Assembly (NCBI RefSeq): GCF_008806345.1
Contig: NZ_VZZJ01000004.1
Span: forward strand, 248,001 to 312,000
DNA length: 64,000 nt
Reading direction: 5' to 3'
From: Methylobacterium planeticum
Lineage (GTDB): Bacteria > Pseudomonadota > Alphaproteobacteria > Rhizobiales > Beijerinckiaceae
The notes under the pieces are model-generated. The model was not told the origin of the DNA and did no database searches. It worked only from the letters and a program-made list of their open reading frames with translations. Shown here in pieces: positions 7,725 to 17,903 of the stretch. Within the stretch, counting starts at the first letter, position 1; every line of letters begins with the position of its first letter. Position numbers and translations under genes: made by a program.

Positions 7725-10700
7725 CTACAGCGTGCGGCGGATCTCCTCGACCCGGTAGCACTCGATCACGTCGCCGGCGCGCATGTTCTCGAAATGCTCG
7801 AAGGCCATGCCGCATTCCTGGCCGGAGGTGACCTCCTTGGCGTCGTCCTTGAAGCGCTTCAGCGTCTTCAGCTTACCCTCGTGGATCACGACGTTCTCGC
7901 GGATCAGGCGGACATGCGCCCCGCGCTCGACGATGCCGTCGGTGACGCGGCAACCCGCGACCTTGCCGACCTTGGAGACCTCGAAGACCTCCTGGATCAG
8001 GGCCTCGCCCAGGCGCTCCTCGCGGAGCGTCGGCGGCAGCATGCCCGACATGGTCGCTTTGATGTCATCCACGAGGTCGTAGATGATGTTGTAGTAGCGG
8101 ATCTCGATGCCGGCCCGCTCGGCCGCCTCGCGCGCTTCCTTGTGGGCCCGCACGTTGAAGCCGATGACGACGGCCTTCGAGGCCTGCGCCAGGGTGATGT
8201 CCGACTCGGTGATGCCGCCGACGCCCGCGAGCAGGATGCGGGCCGAGACCTCGTCGTTGCCGAGCTTCTCCAGCGCCCCCGAGATGGCCTCGACCGAGCC
8301 CTGCACGTCGCCCTTGATGATGACGGGCAGTTCCTTGCGGCCGGCGCCTTCCTTGAGGTCGCGCATCATGTCCACGAGCGAGCGGTTGGCACCGCCCGTG
8401 CGGGCATTCAGGCGCTCGCGCTTGGTGCGGGCGCGGTACTCCGTGACCTCGCGGGCCCGGGCCTCGTTCGGAACCACGATGACGCGGTCGCCCGCATCCG
8501 GGGTGCCGTTGAAGCCGAGGATCTCCACCGGCACCGAGGGGCCGGCATACTGGATGTTCTCGCCCTGGTCGTCGATGAGGGCGCGCACGCGACCCCATTC
8601 GGCGCCCGCCACCACGATGTCGCCGGTGAAGAGCGTGCCGCGCTGGACCAGGACCGTGGCCACGGGGCCGCGGCCGCGATCGAGCTTGGCCTCGATGACC
8701 GTGCCCTCGCCGTCGCGCTTCTCGTTGGCGCGCAGGTTCATGATCTCGGCCTGGAGCTGCAGGCCCTCGAGCAGGTCCGGCAGGCCGTCGCCGGTCTTGG
8801 CCGAGACCTCGAATTCCAGGGTCTCGCCGCCCATCGACTCGACCTGGATGTCGTGCTGCAGCAGCTCGGTGCGGACCCGCTGCGGGTTCGCGTCCGGCTT
8901 GTCGATCTTGTTGATGGCGATGATCATCGGCACGTGGGCCGCCTTGGCGTGCTGAATCGCCTCGACGGTCTGGGGCATGACGCCGTCATCGGCCGCCACC
9001 ACGATCACCACGATGTCCGTCACCTTGGCGCCGCGGGCGCGCATGGAGGTGAAGGCCGCGTGGCCGGGGGTGTCGATGAAGGTGATCAGGTCGCCGGACG
9101 GCGACGCCACCTGATAGGCGCCGATATGCTGGGTGATGCCGCCGGCCTCGCCCGAGACGACGTTCGCCTTGCGGATGGCGTCGAGGAGCGAGGTCTTGCC
9201 GTGGTCGACGTGGCCCATGATGGTCACGACCGGCGGACGCGGATCGAGATCCTCCTCCAGGTCCGGCTCGTCGGAGGTGAGGCCCTCCTCGACGTCGGAC
9301 TCGGCGACGCGGCGGACGGTGTGCCCCATCTCCTCGGCGATGAGCTGCGCCGAATCCGAGTCGATCACGTCCGTGATCTTGTGGATCTGGCCCTGCTTCA
9401 TCAGCAGGCGGATCACGTCCACCGCCCGCTCCGACATGCGGTTGGCGAGTTCCTGGATGGTGATCGTCTCGGGGATCGTGACCTCGCGGGACAATTTCTC
9501 TTTCTGCTCCGCCTGGCGGTGCCCGCTCATGCGCTGCTGCCGGCGGCGGAAGGAGGCGACGGAGCGGGTGCGCTCGTCCTCGCCCGAGGTGGCGTTCGCG
9601 ATGGTGAGACGGCCGCGGCTGCGGTCGCCGCCCGGCTGCTTCGGGGTCTTGGGCGGCGTGATGATCTTGAGCGGCATGCCCGGGCGCCGGATCACGCGCT
9701 TGGTCTCGCTCTCCTCCTCGGCCGCGGTGGCGGTGGAGCGGCCGGCCGGGCGCGCCGCGGCGGCGGCGCCGGCGGGGCGGGCGGCCGTCGCCGGGCTCGG
9801 GGCCTTCTCGGGCTCGGGGGCCGGAGCGGGCTTGGCCATGAAACTCAGGTCGCGCGGCTTGCGCACGTCCGCCGTGATGGTCTTGCGCGGCTCGCCGGCG
9901 GGCGGGCGCGGGGTGAGGGGGGTACGCGGCACGGGCGCGCCGGTGGCCGGCCGGGCGGCCGACGCCGTCGGACGGGCGGCGGCAGCGGGACGCGCCGGGG
10001 CCGCAGCGGCAGGACGGGGCGCCGCGGGAGACGCGGCGGCAGGGCGGGCCGGGGCGGAAGCCGCGGCCTGGGCGGGTACGGGTGCGGCCTGGGCGGGTGC
10101 GGCCTGGGCGGGACCCTCGGCCTGAGCGGGGGCCGCGGCGGGCTGCGCGGCGGCGGGCTCGGCCGCGGCAGGCGCCGGGGCGGCCGCCTCGGCGCGCTCG
10201 GCCTCGGCGCGGCGGCGAGCCTCCTCGGCCGCGTGGCGGCGGTGCTCGTCCTCCTGGCGGCGGCGGCTCTCCTCCTCGCGCTTGCGGGCCTCGGCGGCCT
10301 CGCGCTCGCGCTGCTCGGCGGCCTCGCGCTCGCGGCGCTGGCGGGCCTCGTCCTCGGCCTGGCGGCGGATCTCCTGCTCGCGGCGCTGGGCGTCCGCGAG
10401 GGCCGCGGCGCGGGCGCCCTGCTCCTGCTCGCTCAAGGTGCGCAGCACGACGCCGGAGGACGAGCGCTGCGACGGGGCGGGCCGGGCGGGCGCCGCGGGC
10501 GCCGCCGGGGCGGGCCGGGCCGCGGCGGGCGCCGCTTCACGGGGAGCCGTCGTGCCGGGCGTGGCACCGATGACACGGCGCTTGACCGTCTCGACCACGA
10601 CCTGCTTGGAGCGGCCATGGGAGAAGCTCTGGCGCACGGTCCCCTGCTCGATCGGACGCTTCAAGGAAAGCGGCTTCGAGGGTCCCTTCGCCAGAGTCTT

Positions 10701-10727
10701 GTCGCCCGGATTGTTCGTATCGCTCAT
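7725..10727 (-). CDS. infB: Translation initiation factor IF-2
   Basis: 1000 aa. IF-2 is the GTPase that brings fMet-tRNA to the 30S subunit and promotes subunit joining. The first ~330 residues are low-complexity: a charged coiled-coil block ([14 protein letters not shown] to about residue 195) then Ala/Pro-rich repeats. The IF-2 N-domain and G domain follow, with GHVDHGKTS near 507, DTPGH and NKID, then the beta-barrel domains II to IV ending [13 protein letters not shown] (RVEEIRRTL). The start is adjacent to the ylxR stop. The size is typical of alphaproteobacterial IF-2, which carries long N-terminal extensions. Confidence 0.97.
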   Translation of the reverse strand: MSDTNNPGDKTLAKGPSKPLSLKRPIEQGTVRQSFSHGRSKQVVVETVKRRVIGATPGTTAPREAAPAAARPAPAAPAAPARPAPSQRSSSGVVLRTLSEQEQGARAAALADAQRREQEIRRQAEDEARQRREREAAEQREREAAEARKREEESRRRQEDEHRRHAAEEARRRAEAERAEAAAPAPAAAEPAAAQPAAAPAQAEGPAQAAPAQAAPVPAQAAASAPARPAAASPAAPRPAAAAPARPAAAARPTASAARPATGAPVPRTPLTPRPPAGEPRKTITADVRKPRDLSFMAKPAPAPEPEKAPSPATAARPAGAAAAARPAGRSTATAAEEESETKRVIRRPGMPLKIITPPKTPKQPGGDRSRGRLTIANATSGEDERTRSVASFRRRQQRMSGHRQAEQKEKLSREVTIPETITIQELANRMSERAVDVIRLLMKQGQIHKITDVIDSDSAQLIAEEMGHTVRRVAESDVEEGLTSDEPDLEEDLDPRPPVVTIMGHVDHGKTSLLDAIRKANVVSGEAGGITQHIGAYQVASPSGDLITFIDTPGHAAFTSMRARGAKVTDIVVIVVAADDGVMPQTVEAIQHAKAAHVPMIIAINKIDKPDANPQRVRTELLQHDIQVESMGGETLEFEVSAKTGDGLPDLLEGLQLQAEIMNLRANEKRDGEGTVIEAKLDRGRGPVATVLVQRGTLFTGDIVVAGAEWGRVRALIDDQGENIQYAGPSVPVEILGFNGTPDAGDRVIVVPNEARAREVTEYRARTKRERLNARTGGANRSLVDMMRDLKEGAGRKELPVIIKGDVQGSVEAISGALEKLGNDEVSARILLAGVGGITESDITLAQASKAVVIGFNVRAHKEAREAAERAGIEIRYYNIIYDLVDDIKATMSGMLPPTLREERLGEALIQEVFEVSKVGKVAGCRVTDGIVERGAHVRLIRENVVIHEGKLKTLKRFKDDAKEVTSGQECGMAFEHFENMRAGDVIECYRVEEIRRTL

Positions 10728-11537
10728 TCAGCCCAAACCCTGAGGGTTTCCATCGTCCCAAGAACCGGCAACCTGCGGGGTGCCGGCCAGATCCGTCACA
10801 TCGTCGTCAAGCAGAGGGGAGCCAGCCTCGCCGTCACGGGCGGAGCCGGGCTCCTCAGTCGTCGTGGCAACACCCTGGAAGGAGCGGTACCGACGCCAAC
10901 GCGACAGGCAGCCGGCAGCTCCGACTCCTGCGACGAGCGCAGCGTGTATCACATGATCCCGACCCAAGGCCATGTCCAATTCTTCATTGGACAGGTCGTC
11001 GATGATCGGTACGCGAGATATGGCATTCCCATGCCGGCGGTGCAATGCCGCGACGATCTTTCGGCGTCCGTCGGGGCTTCCGTCCGCCGCCTGGATCACC
11101 GCGGCGACGCCCGCGCGGTCGCCGATCGCGGCCTCCACCTTGGCGAAGCCCGCGACGACGCAGCCGGCCTTGTTGGCGAGCGCCAGACCCTGGCGCAGGT
11201 CGTCGCGCAGGCCCGCGGCGACCCGGTCGGCGAGGTCGGCATCGGCGCCCGCGTCCCTGGTCTTGAAGGCGCGCTGGAACAGCCGCTTCCGCACGGCCTC
11301 GGCCACCGCCTCGCGCCGCGCCGAGATCCAGGCGCCGCGGCCGGGGAGCCGGGCCCGGAGGTCCGGCACCACCCGGCCCTCGGGCCCGAGCACGAAGCGG
11401 ACCATGCCGGCCGGCGGCTGCGCCACCCGGGTGACGATGCAGGTGCGCTCCGCCCCGTGGCGTCCGGTCAGGGGGCCGGCATCGAGGGCGACGCCCTCGG
11501 CCGGCCCGTCGGCCGCGTCGGTTCCTGGCTGGCTCAT
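10728..11537 (-). CDS. ylxR: YlxR/DUF448 RNA-binding protein with L7Ae-like domain
   Basis: 269 aa. The N-terminal DUF448 (YlxR) domain has RTCIVTRVAQPPAGMVRFV and LPGRGAWI at about residues 30-70. A second segment (about residues 105-165, LALANKAGCVVAGFAKVE) resembles the L7Ae-type RNA-binding fold. The C-terminal 90 residues include SNEELDMALGRDHVIHAAL and a variable acidic tail. YlxR proteins are encoded between nusA and infB across bacteria and have been linked to RNA binding and RNase P interaction. The stop abuts the infB start without any gap, so coupling is likely. The domain call is by motif recognition. Confidence 0.88.
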   Translation of the reverse strand: MSQPGTDAADGPAEGVALDAGPLTGRHGAERTCIVTRVAQPPAGMVRFVLGPEGRVVPDLRARLPGRGAWISARREAVAEAVRKRLFQRAFKTRDAGADADLADRVAAGLRDDLRQGLALANKAGCVVAGFAKVEAAIGDRAGVAAVIQAADGSPDGRRKIVAALHRRHGNAISRVPIIDDLSNEELDMALGRDHVIHAALVAGVGAAGCLSRWRRYRSFQGVATTTEEPGSARDGEAGSPLLDDDVTDLAGTPQVAGSWDDGNPQGLG

Positions 11538-11557
11538 CGCGGCGCGGGTCCGGGCGC

Positions 11558-13180
11558 TCAGCTCGCCCGGGCCTCGGTCTCGCCGGCCGCCTCGGCCTCG
11601 GGCTCCTCCTCGGCCGCCTCGGGCTCGGGCAGGGCCTCGATCCAGCCGGCCTTGAGGCGGGCGGCCATGATCATGGCCTCGGCCTCGGCGCGGGAGAGGT
11701 CGAACCCGTCGAGGTAGCCGGCGTGGCGCACGGCGTCGGGGCCGCGGCCCTCGGTGTAGCCGACGAGGTCGTCGGTGGCGCAGCCGGCGAGGTCCTCGAT
11801 CGACTTCACCTCGTTCTCGCCGAGCGCCACCAGCATCGGGGTGGTGATGCCCTCGATCTCGCGCAGCTCGTCGGCGACGCCGAGCTCGAGGCGGCGGGAA
11901 TCGTATTCCTGCTCGACGCGGGCGAGATGGTCCTGGGCGCGGGCCTGGATCTCGGCGCCGGTCTCCTCGTCGAGGCCCTGGATGCCGGAGAGCTCCTGCG
12001 TCTCCACGAAGGCGATCTCCTCGACGGAGCGGAAGCCCTCGGCCGCGAGGAGCTGGCCCACGGTCTCGTCGACGTCGAGCGCCTCCATGAAGACCTGGGT
12101 GCGCTCGGCGAACTCCTTCTGGCGGCGCTCCGATTCCTCGGCCTCCGTCAGGATGTCGATGTCCCAGCCCGTGAGCTGCGAGGCGAGGCGCACGTTCTGG
12201 CCGCGCCGGCCGATGGCCAGCGAGAGCTGGTCGTCGGGGACCACGACCTCGATGCGGTCGGCCTCCTCGTCGAGCACCACCTTGACGACCTCGGCCGGCT
12301 GGAGCGCGTTGACGATGAAGGTCGCCTGGTCCTCGGACCAGGGGATGATGTCGATCTTCTCGCCCTGCAGCTCGCCCACCACCGCCTGGACGCGCGAGCC
12401 GCGCATGCCGACGCAGGCCCCGACCGGGTCGATGCTGCCGTCGCGGGAGATCACCGCGATCTTGGCGCGCGAGCCCGGATCGCGGGCGACCGCCTTCACC
12501 TCGACGATGCCGTCGTAGATCTCGGGCACCTCCTGGCCGAACAGCTTGGCCATGAATTGCGGGTGCGAGCGCGACAGGAAGATCTGCGGGCCCCGCACCT
12601 CGCGGCGCACGTCGAACAGGTAGGAGCGGATGCGGTCGCCGGGGCGGAAGGTCTCGCGCGGGATCATCTCGTCGCGGCGCACGATGCCCTCGCCGCGCCC
12701 GAGATCGACGATGACGTTGCCGTACTCGACGCGCTTGACGAGCCCGTTCACGACCTCGCCGATGCGGTCCTTGTACTCGTCGTACTGGCGGTCGCGCTCG
12801 GCGTCCCGGACCTTCTGGACGATGACCTGCTTGGCCGACTGGGCGGCGACGCGGCCGAAATCGAAGGGCGGCAGCGTGTCGGAGATGACGTCGCCGACCT
12901 GGGCCGCCGGGTTGTAGCGCCGGGCCTGGTCGAGGGTGATCTCGCGGGCGTCGTTCTCCACGAGGTCGACCACCAGCAGGTGGCGCGACAGGCGCAGGGC
13001 CCCGGTCTTGGAATCGATCTCCGCGTGCACGTCGGTCTCGGCGCCGTAGCGCGAACGGGCGGCCTTGGCGATCGCCTCCTCCATCGCGTCGATCACGATG
13101 GAACGGTCGATCACCTTCTCGCGGGCCACCGCGTCGGCGATCTGCAGGAGTTCGAGCCTGTTGGCACTGACGACGGCCAT
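11558..13180 (-). CDS. nusA: Transcription termination/antitermination factor NusA
   Basis: 540 aa from ATG 13180 ([19 protein letters not shown]); the open frame extends further upstream without NusA similarity. NusA binds RNA polymerase and nascent RNA and controls pausing, intrinsic termination and antitermination. The layout is N-terminal polymerase-binding domain (1-130), S1 domain (about 135-205), KH1 and KH2 (to about 345, with [15 protein letters not shown] and [13 protein letters not shown]), then two C-terminal acidic helix-hairpin-helix repeats as in proteobacterial NusA. The tail is Glu/Ala-rich. ylxR starts 20 nt after its stop. Confidence 0.96.
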   Translation of the reverse strand: MAVVSANRLELLQIADAVAREKVIDRSIVIDAMEEAIAKAARSRYGAETDVHAEIDSKTGALRLSRHLLVVDLVENDAREITLDQARRYNPAAQVGDVISDTLPPFDFGRVAAQSAKQVIVQKVRDAERDRQYDEYKDRIGEVVNGLVKRVEYGNVIVDLGRGEGIVRRDEMIPRETFRPGDRIRSYLFDVRREVRGPQIFLSRSHPQFMAKLFGQEVPEIYDGIVEVKAVARDPGSRAKIAVISRDGSIDPVGACVGMRGSRVQAVVGELQGEKIDIIPWSEDQATFIVNALQPAEVVKVVLDEEADRIEVVVPDDQLSLAIGRRGQNVRLASQLTGWDIDILTEAEESERRQKEFAERTQVFMEALDVDETVGQLLAAEGFRSVEEIAFVETQELSGIQGLDEETGAEIQARAQDHLARVEQEYDSRRLELGVADELREIEGITTPMLVALGENEVKSIEDLAGCATDDLVGYTEGRGPDAVRHAGYLDGFDLSRAEAEAMIMAARLKAGWIEALPEPEAAEEEPEAEAAGETEARAS

Positions 13181-13290
13181 CGGTTTCGGTCCTTCTCTTC
13201 GTCTCGCAAGGGGGTGTCGGTCTCGCGAGGGCAGGGAGTGAATCATCCGGTTCGATCGCGCGGCGCCCGGATCGGGGCGCGGCGCGGGTG

Positions 13291-14289
<999 letters not shown>

Positions 14290-14349
14290 TCAAGCGGATT
14301 CCGCCGCGCGGAGACCGGATGTCGGGATCCGGACCCGGGCGCCGGCGCC

Positions 14350-14532
14350 TCAGCGCGGGGGCAGGGCGGCGGCGTAGGACACGAGCGGGGGCGTCGGCGG
14401 CGCGGCGCGGTCGGTGAGGATCACGGCGAGGATCCAGGCCGTCACGAGGGCGAGGAACGCGCTCTCGCGCAGGCTGAGGCGGGGCGGCTTGGGCTCGGGC
14501 TCCGGCTTGGGCTTGGGCTTGGGCTCGGGCAT
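14350..14532 (-). CDS. Small membrane protein with KP/EP N-terminus, hypothetical
   Basis: 60 aa from ATG 14532. The N-terminus is a Lys/Glu-Pro repeat (PEPKPKPKPEPEPKP), followed by RLSLRESAFLALVTAWILAVILTDR, one likely membrane helix, and a Pro-rich end. Codon third positions are strongly GC, like the neighbours, supporting a real gene. An inverted repeat in an AT-rich patch lies 50 nt upstream. No known family recognised. It could be a small envelope-anchored protein; the KP repeat resembles periplasm-spanning segments but is very short. Confidence 0.5.
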   Translation of the reverse strand: MPEPKPKPKPEPEPKPPRLSLRESAFLALVTAWILAVILTDRAAPPTPPLVSYAAALPPR

Positions 14533-14581
14533 GGCGGCGTCTCCGTTTCGAGCGGGGAGGGTGCCTTGTGCCGGCCGATTG

Positions 14582-14601
14582 TTTCCCAAAAATGTGGGAA
14601 A
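14582..14601. promoter_or_regulatory. Inverted repeat TTTCCCA-N6-TGGGAAA, operator-like
   Basis: A perfect 7-bp inverted repeat in an AT-rich island that stands out from the high-GC surroundings. It lies 50 bp upstream of the small gene starting at 14532, a position typical of an operator or upstream promoter element. No regulator is known from the sequence. Confidence 0.45.
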
Positions 14602-14885
14602 TTTACCCACTCAATTCGCGCGGCGATTTCGAGCCGGAAGGGGCCGGCCACCCTGCCGACCGCGTTCTCGCCCTCCCACCGGCGGAGGATCCGCCCGAGA
14701 GCCGCACCAGCAAAGTCTCGAGCGCGAGACCCGCGCGTTGAGCGGCGGATCGGGCCGGTCCCGGTCGCCGGCGGCGTGCGCCTCGCCATTGGGCGCCTCT
14801 CAGTTCATGATTTGTTCCATTCATCGGTCCAGGTTCCCGGGCCTCCCGTCTCATCACCCGCGCGTGACCAAGCGGCGCGGCCACG

Positions 14886-14921
14886 AAAAAAAGCGCCGCC
14901 CCGCATCGGCGGGACGGCGCT
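14886..14921 (-). terminator. Intrinsic terminator of asd
   Basis: On the minus strand, 13-nt arms (14921-14909 and 14904-14892) pair at 12 positions around a 4-nt loop, followed by seven T. It sits 41 bp after the asd stop and is the clearest classical terminator in the window. Confidence 0.88.
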
Positions 14922-14961
14922 CGCAGCGATCGGCCGCGTCGGGGGCGGGACGCCCCGCGGC

Positions 14962-15996
14962 TCAGGCCGCCCGCTTCGCCTTGTTGAGGAGCTTGCGGTT
15001 GATCAGCACCTCTGCGATCTGCACGGCATTGAGCGCCGCGCCCTTGCGCAGGTTGTCCGAGACGCACCAGAACGAGAGGCCGTTGTCGATCGTCGAGTCG
15101 GCCCGGATCCGGGACACGTAGGTGGCGTCCTCGCCTGCCGCCTCGTGGGGCGTGATGTAGCCGCCGTTCTCGCGCTTATCGACCACCATCACGCCCGGCG
15201 CCGAGCGCAGGATCGCGGTGGCCTCCTCGGGCGAGATCGGACGCTCGAACTCGACATTGACCGCCTCGGCATGGCCGATGAAGACCGGCACCCGCACGGC
15301 GGTGGCCGTGAGCTTGATCTTCGGGTCGAGCATCTTCTTGGTCTCGGCGACCATCTTCCACTCTTCCTTCGTGTAGCCATCCTCCATGAACACGTCGATG
15401 TGGGGGATGACGTTGAAGGCGATGCGCTTGGTGAACTTCTCGACCTTCACCTCGCCCGCCGTGAAGACGGAGCGTGTCTGGTTGAACAGCTCGTCCATGG
15501 CGTCCTTGCCGGCGCCGGAGACGGATTGGTAGGTCGCCACCACGACGCGCTTGATCGTCGCCGCATCGTGGAGCGGCTTCAGCGCCACGACGAGCTGCGC
15601 GGTCGAGCAATTGGGGTTGGCGATGATGTTCTTCCTGGAGAACCCCACCACCGCGTCGGCGTTCACCTCGGGCACGATCAGCGGCACGTCCGGGTCGTAG
15701 CGGAAGGCCGAGGAATTATCGATCACGACGCAGCCCTGGCTGCCGATGCGGGGCGACCACTCCTTGGAGGTCTCGCCGCCGGCCGACATCAGGCAGATGT
15801 CCGTGTCCGAGAAATCGTAGGTGTCGAGGGCTTTGACCTTCAGGATCTTGTCGCCGAAGGAGACGTCCTGGCCCTGCGAGCGACGCGAGGCGAGCGCCAC
15901 GACCTCGTCGGCCGGGAAGGCGCGCTCGGCCAGAATGTCCAGAATCTCGCGGCCCACATTGCCCGTGGCACCGACGACGGCGACCTTGTAACCCAT
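14962..15996 (-). CDS. asd: Aspartate-semialdehyde dehydrogenase
   Basis: 344 aa from ATG 15996 (MGYKVAVVGATGNVGREIL). It reduces aspartyl phosphate to aspartate semialdehyde with NADPH, the branch point to lysine/diaminopimelate, threonine and methionine. The NADP-binding GATGNVG loop is at residues 9-15 and the catalytic Cys in NPNCSTAQL near 130. The substrate-binding region with GHAEAVNVEFERPIS and HEAAGEDATYVSRIR follows. The length is normal. It stands alone with its own terminator downstream and a 400-bp upstream region shared with a divergent hypothetical gene. Confidence 0.97.
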   Translation of the reverse strand: MGYKVAVVGATGNVGREILDILAERAFPADEVVALASRRSQGQDVSFGDKILKVKALDTYDFSDTDICLMSAGGETSKEWSPRIGSQGCVVIDNSSAFRYDPDVPLIVPEVNADAVVGFSRKNIIANPNCSTAQLVVALKPLHDAATIKRVVVATYQSVSGAGKDAMDELFNQTRSVFTAGEVKVEKFTKRIAFNVIPHIDVFMEDGYTKEEWKMVAETKKMLDPKIKLTATAVRVPVFIGHAEAVNVEFERPISPEEATAILRSAPGVMVVDKRENGGYITPHEAAGEDATYVSRIRADSTIDNGLSFWCVSDNLRKGAALNAVQIAEVLINRKLLNKAKRAA

Positions 15997-16396
15997 CTCT
16001 CCAACTCCGCTTGAACCCCATGCCCGGGCGGCCCCTGCGCGCGTGCGCCTCTCGGCCGGCGTCCCGGGGCCTTTCGGCCCGACCCCCGACCCCGTGCGGG
16101 TGAGAGGAGCCTGCCGCCGAAGGCATCTCGATGCCCCGAACCGGGGGCGACCTCCGGACCCGGAACCCGCGTCACGCAGGTGGGTGCTTCGGAAGGCGAG
16201 AGCAAGACGCCCCGTCTTCCCGCCTGTCAAGGGCCGCCGGAGCCCTGGTGAGGACCGCAGCGGATCAAGATTCGATTCACCGAGATCGCAGAAAGCCCGG
16301 CCCGGCGCCATCGCCTAAACCGGTTGGGCAGTGGCACCGCACCATCCTGACCGGCGTCGCGAAGGGTCATCCCGTCCCCTCAGCCCAGCAGGACCG
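15997..16396. other. Divergent intergenic region with strong folding potential
   Basis: 400 bp between asd (minus) and the hypothetical gene at 16397 (plus). It is very GC-rich with several local palindromes, such as GGCC-TTTC-GGCC near 16071 and GGCATC-TC-GATGCC near 16119. Flanking arms CCTCTC (about 16051) and GAGAGG (about 16103) could close a branched structure. No known riboswitch consensus is met, and no tRNA is present. Both promoters must lie here but none can be assigned. Confidence 0.4.
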
Positions 16397-17284
16397 ATGC
16401 AGCGAGACCGCAGAGAACCGCGCTTCGATTTCCCCGCCCCGATCGACGCGCCGGGCGAGGACGACCCGGACGCGATGCCGCCGCGCCTCGGCGGATTCCG
16501 CTTGGGGCCGGCGGTCCGCCGCGCGGCCTGCGCCGCCGCGATCATCGCCGGCCTCAGCCTGCTCGCGCGCGAGACCATGCGGTCGCCATCCCCCGCCCCG
16601 GCCCCCGAGGCGCCGCTCGCCGTGGCCTTCGTGCCGGCCTCGGCGCTGCCGGTGCGGCCGGCCGTGCCCGGCACCGCCATCGGCCCACGCTATCGTCTCG
16701 GCGAGGCCGGATCCGGCGACCCAGTCCGGGCCGAGCCCGCCCGCTTCAACGCCGTGACGGGCCTGCGCGAGGACGCGCTCAGCCGGGGGGATTTCTCCGC
16801 GATCGCGGCGCCGCACCTGCGCCTCACGATCACCGAGGGTGTCGGCGCGGAGCCGAACCCGAGCCTGTTCGTGGCGATCGCCCGGCGTGCCGCGGACGGG
16901 CCGGGACTCTCCGTCACCCGCACCGGCGAGCGCGGCCGGATCGACACCAAGTTCGGCGCCTTCGAGACCCTCGAGGCGACCCTCGTGGGTGCCGGAACCC
17001 GCATCTGCACGGGCTTCTCGAGCCTCGTGGCCGCGCCGATTCGGATCGAGGGCTGGCTCTGCGCGCCGCTCGGGCTGCCGCCCGAGCCCCGCGCCCTCGT
17101 CTGCGCCCTCGACGGCCTCGGCCTCGACGGGCCGGCGGACCCCGCCACCGAGGCGGTGTTCCGCGAGGCGCAGGCGCGCCGCGATCCCGCCTGCCGACCT
17201 TCCGCCAGGCAAGCCGCGGGGCCGGATACGGCCGCCCAGACCGGTTCGATCGGCGCCGGCCGGCGGGCACAGGCGAAAAAATGA
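16397..17284 (+). CDS. Hypothetical membrane-anchored protein
   Basis: 295 aa from ATG 16397 (MQRDRREPRFDFP), with an AGGA 7 nt upstream; an in-frame upstream start adds 22 atypical residues. After a charged N-terminus there is one membrane helix at about residues 42-58 (RRAACAAAIIAGLSLLA), then a Pro/Ala linker and a presumed periplasmic domain of about 190 residues. That domain has no motif I recognise; it holds conserved-looking stretches RIDTKFGAFETLEATLVG and two Cys around residues 190-220 that might form a disulfide. The tail is basic. Function unknown. The next gene follows after an inverted repeat. Confidence 0.7.
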   Translation: MQRDRREPRFDFPAPIDAPGEDDPDAMPPRLGGFRLGPAVRRAACAAAIIAGLSLLARETMRSPSPAPAPEAPLAVAFVPASALPVRPAVPGTAIGPRYRLGEAGSGDPVRAEPARFNAVTGLREDALSRGDFSAIAAPHLRLTITEGVGAEPNPSLFVAIARRAADGPGLSVTRTGERGRIDTKFGAFETLEATLVGAGTRICTGFSSLVAAPIRIEGWLCAPLGLPPEPRALVCALDGLGLDGPADPATEAVFREAQARRDPACRPSARQAAGPDTAAQTGSIGAGRRAQAKK

Positions 17285-17291
17285 GGCACAA

Positions 17292-17321
17292 TTGCGGCAA
17301 AACGTACAAGCTTTGCCGTAA
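17292..17321. promoter_or_regulatory. Inverted repeat TTGCGGCAAA-N10-TTTGCCGTAA
   Basis: Ten-base arms (17292-17301 and 17312-17321) with one mismatch, 8 nt after the hypothetical gene's stop and about 110 bp before the exported protein at 17431. There is no T-run after it, so an operator for the downstream gene fits better than a terminator. Local AT content is raised. Confidence 0.45.
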
Positions 17322-17430
17322 AGGGGAACCACGGCCCAGCTGGCACGTCTACTCCGAAGACACGCCCGGGATACCGAACAATCTTAATCAGTCGGTGCCA
17401 GTTTCATCCCCGCTTTCAACAAGGTGCCTC

Positions 17431-17847
17431 ATGCGCTCGCTCAAGATTGCCCTGATGGGTGCCATCGCTCTGGCCGGGTTCGGCCTCAGCACCGCCGCCG
17501 ATGCCCAGGGACGCTACGCGCCGGGCGGGTATTACCGCGTCAGCGGCCCGCTGCCGATCCGGATCCGGCCCCGCAGCTGGCTCGATGCCGGCAACGTCGT
17601 CGAGCCGGGCAGCACCACGGGCGGCCTCGGCAACCCCGCCACGAACCCGCAGCTGATCGCGGCCTCCGGCCTGCTGAATCCGCCCTACGGCCGCAACGAC
17701 CGCTTCGGCAGCGGCATCCTGCCCGACCCGATCACCAACGGTCCGTTCATCGGCGCGCGCTCCTCGGCGATCCGCAACGTCGACCTCTCGGGCTTTGACG
17801 CGATCGACCCGACCTCCTACGTGTCGCGCTACGGCAACCCATACTGA
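17431..17847 (+). CDS. Small secreted protein, hypothetical
   Basis: 138 aa from ATG 17431; a frame extension back to 17281 is rejected because the ATG at 17431 begins a perfect signal peptide (MRSLKIALMGAIALAGFGLSTAADA, cleavage after ADA). The mature ~113 residues are rich in Gly, Pro, Asn and Arg with few charged clusters, for example PLPIRIRPRSWLDAG and NRNDRFGSG-like turns, and end RYGNPY. No catalytic motif and no Cys. It resembles the small exported proteins common in Methylobacteriaceae; the role is unknown, perhaps envelope or surface. A good terminator follows. Confidence 0.75.
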   Translation: MRSLKIALMGAIALAGFGLSTAADAQGRYAPGGYYRVSGPLPIRIRPRSWLDAGNVVEPGSTTGGLGNPATNPQLIAASGLLNPPYGRNDRFGSGILPDPITNGPFIGARSSAIRNVDLSGFDAIDPTSYVSRYGNPY

Positions 17848-17872
17848 GACCACGCACCACCGGGGACACACA

Positions 17873-17899
17873 GAGGGGCGCCGTCCGGCGCCCCTCTTC
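17873..17899 (+). terminator. Intrinsic terminator after the secreted protein gene
   Basis: GAGGGGCGCC (17873-17882), loop GTCC, GGCGCCCCTC (17887-17896): a perfect 10-bp stem followed by TTCTCGTT. It separates the plus-strand gene from convergent leuB and could work weakly for both. Confidence 0.8.
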
Positions 17900-17903
17900 T
17901 CGT

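Larger units (their letters stand above)
14533..14961. other. Intergenic region between asd and the small KP protein
   Basis: 429 bp without a convincing gene. It holds an AT-rich patch with inverted repeat TTTCCCA-N6-TGGGAAA (14582-14601) and, at its right end, the asd terminator (14886-14921). The stretch 14620-14870 contains only antisense-like open frames with poor codon use; I see nothing else in it. Confidence 0.6.

Noticed and set aside
7794..11717. A 1307-codon plus-strand frame over infB and ylxR
   Set aside because: It is the antisense shadow of infB (its long repeats mirror the Ala/Glu-rich IF-2 N-terminus) and has no recognisable domain.
16000..16260. Possible cobalamin or glycine riboswitch near asd
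   Set aside because: Fragments such as GCCGAAGG and GAGCCTGCC recall those aptamers, but the rest of each consensus is missing and the neighbouring genes do not fit.
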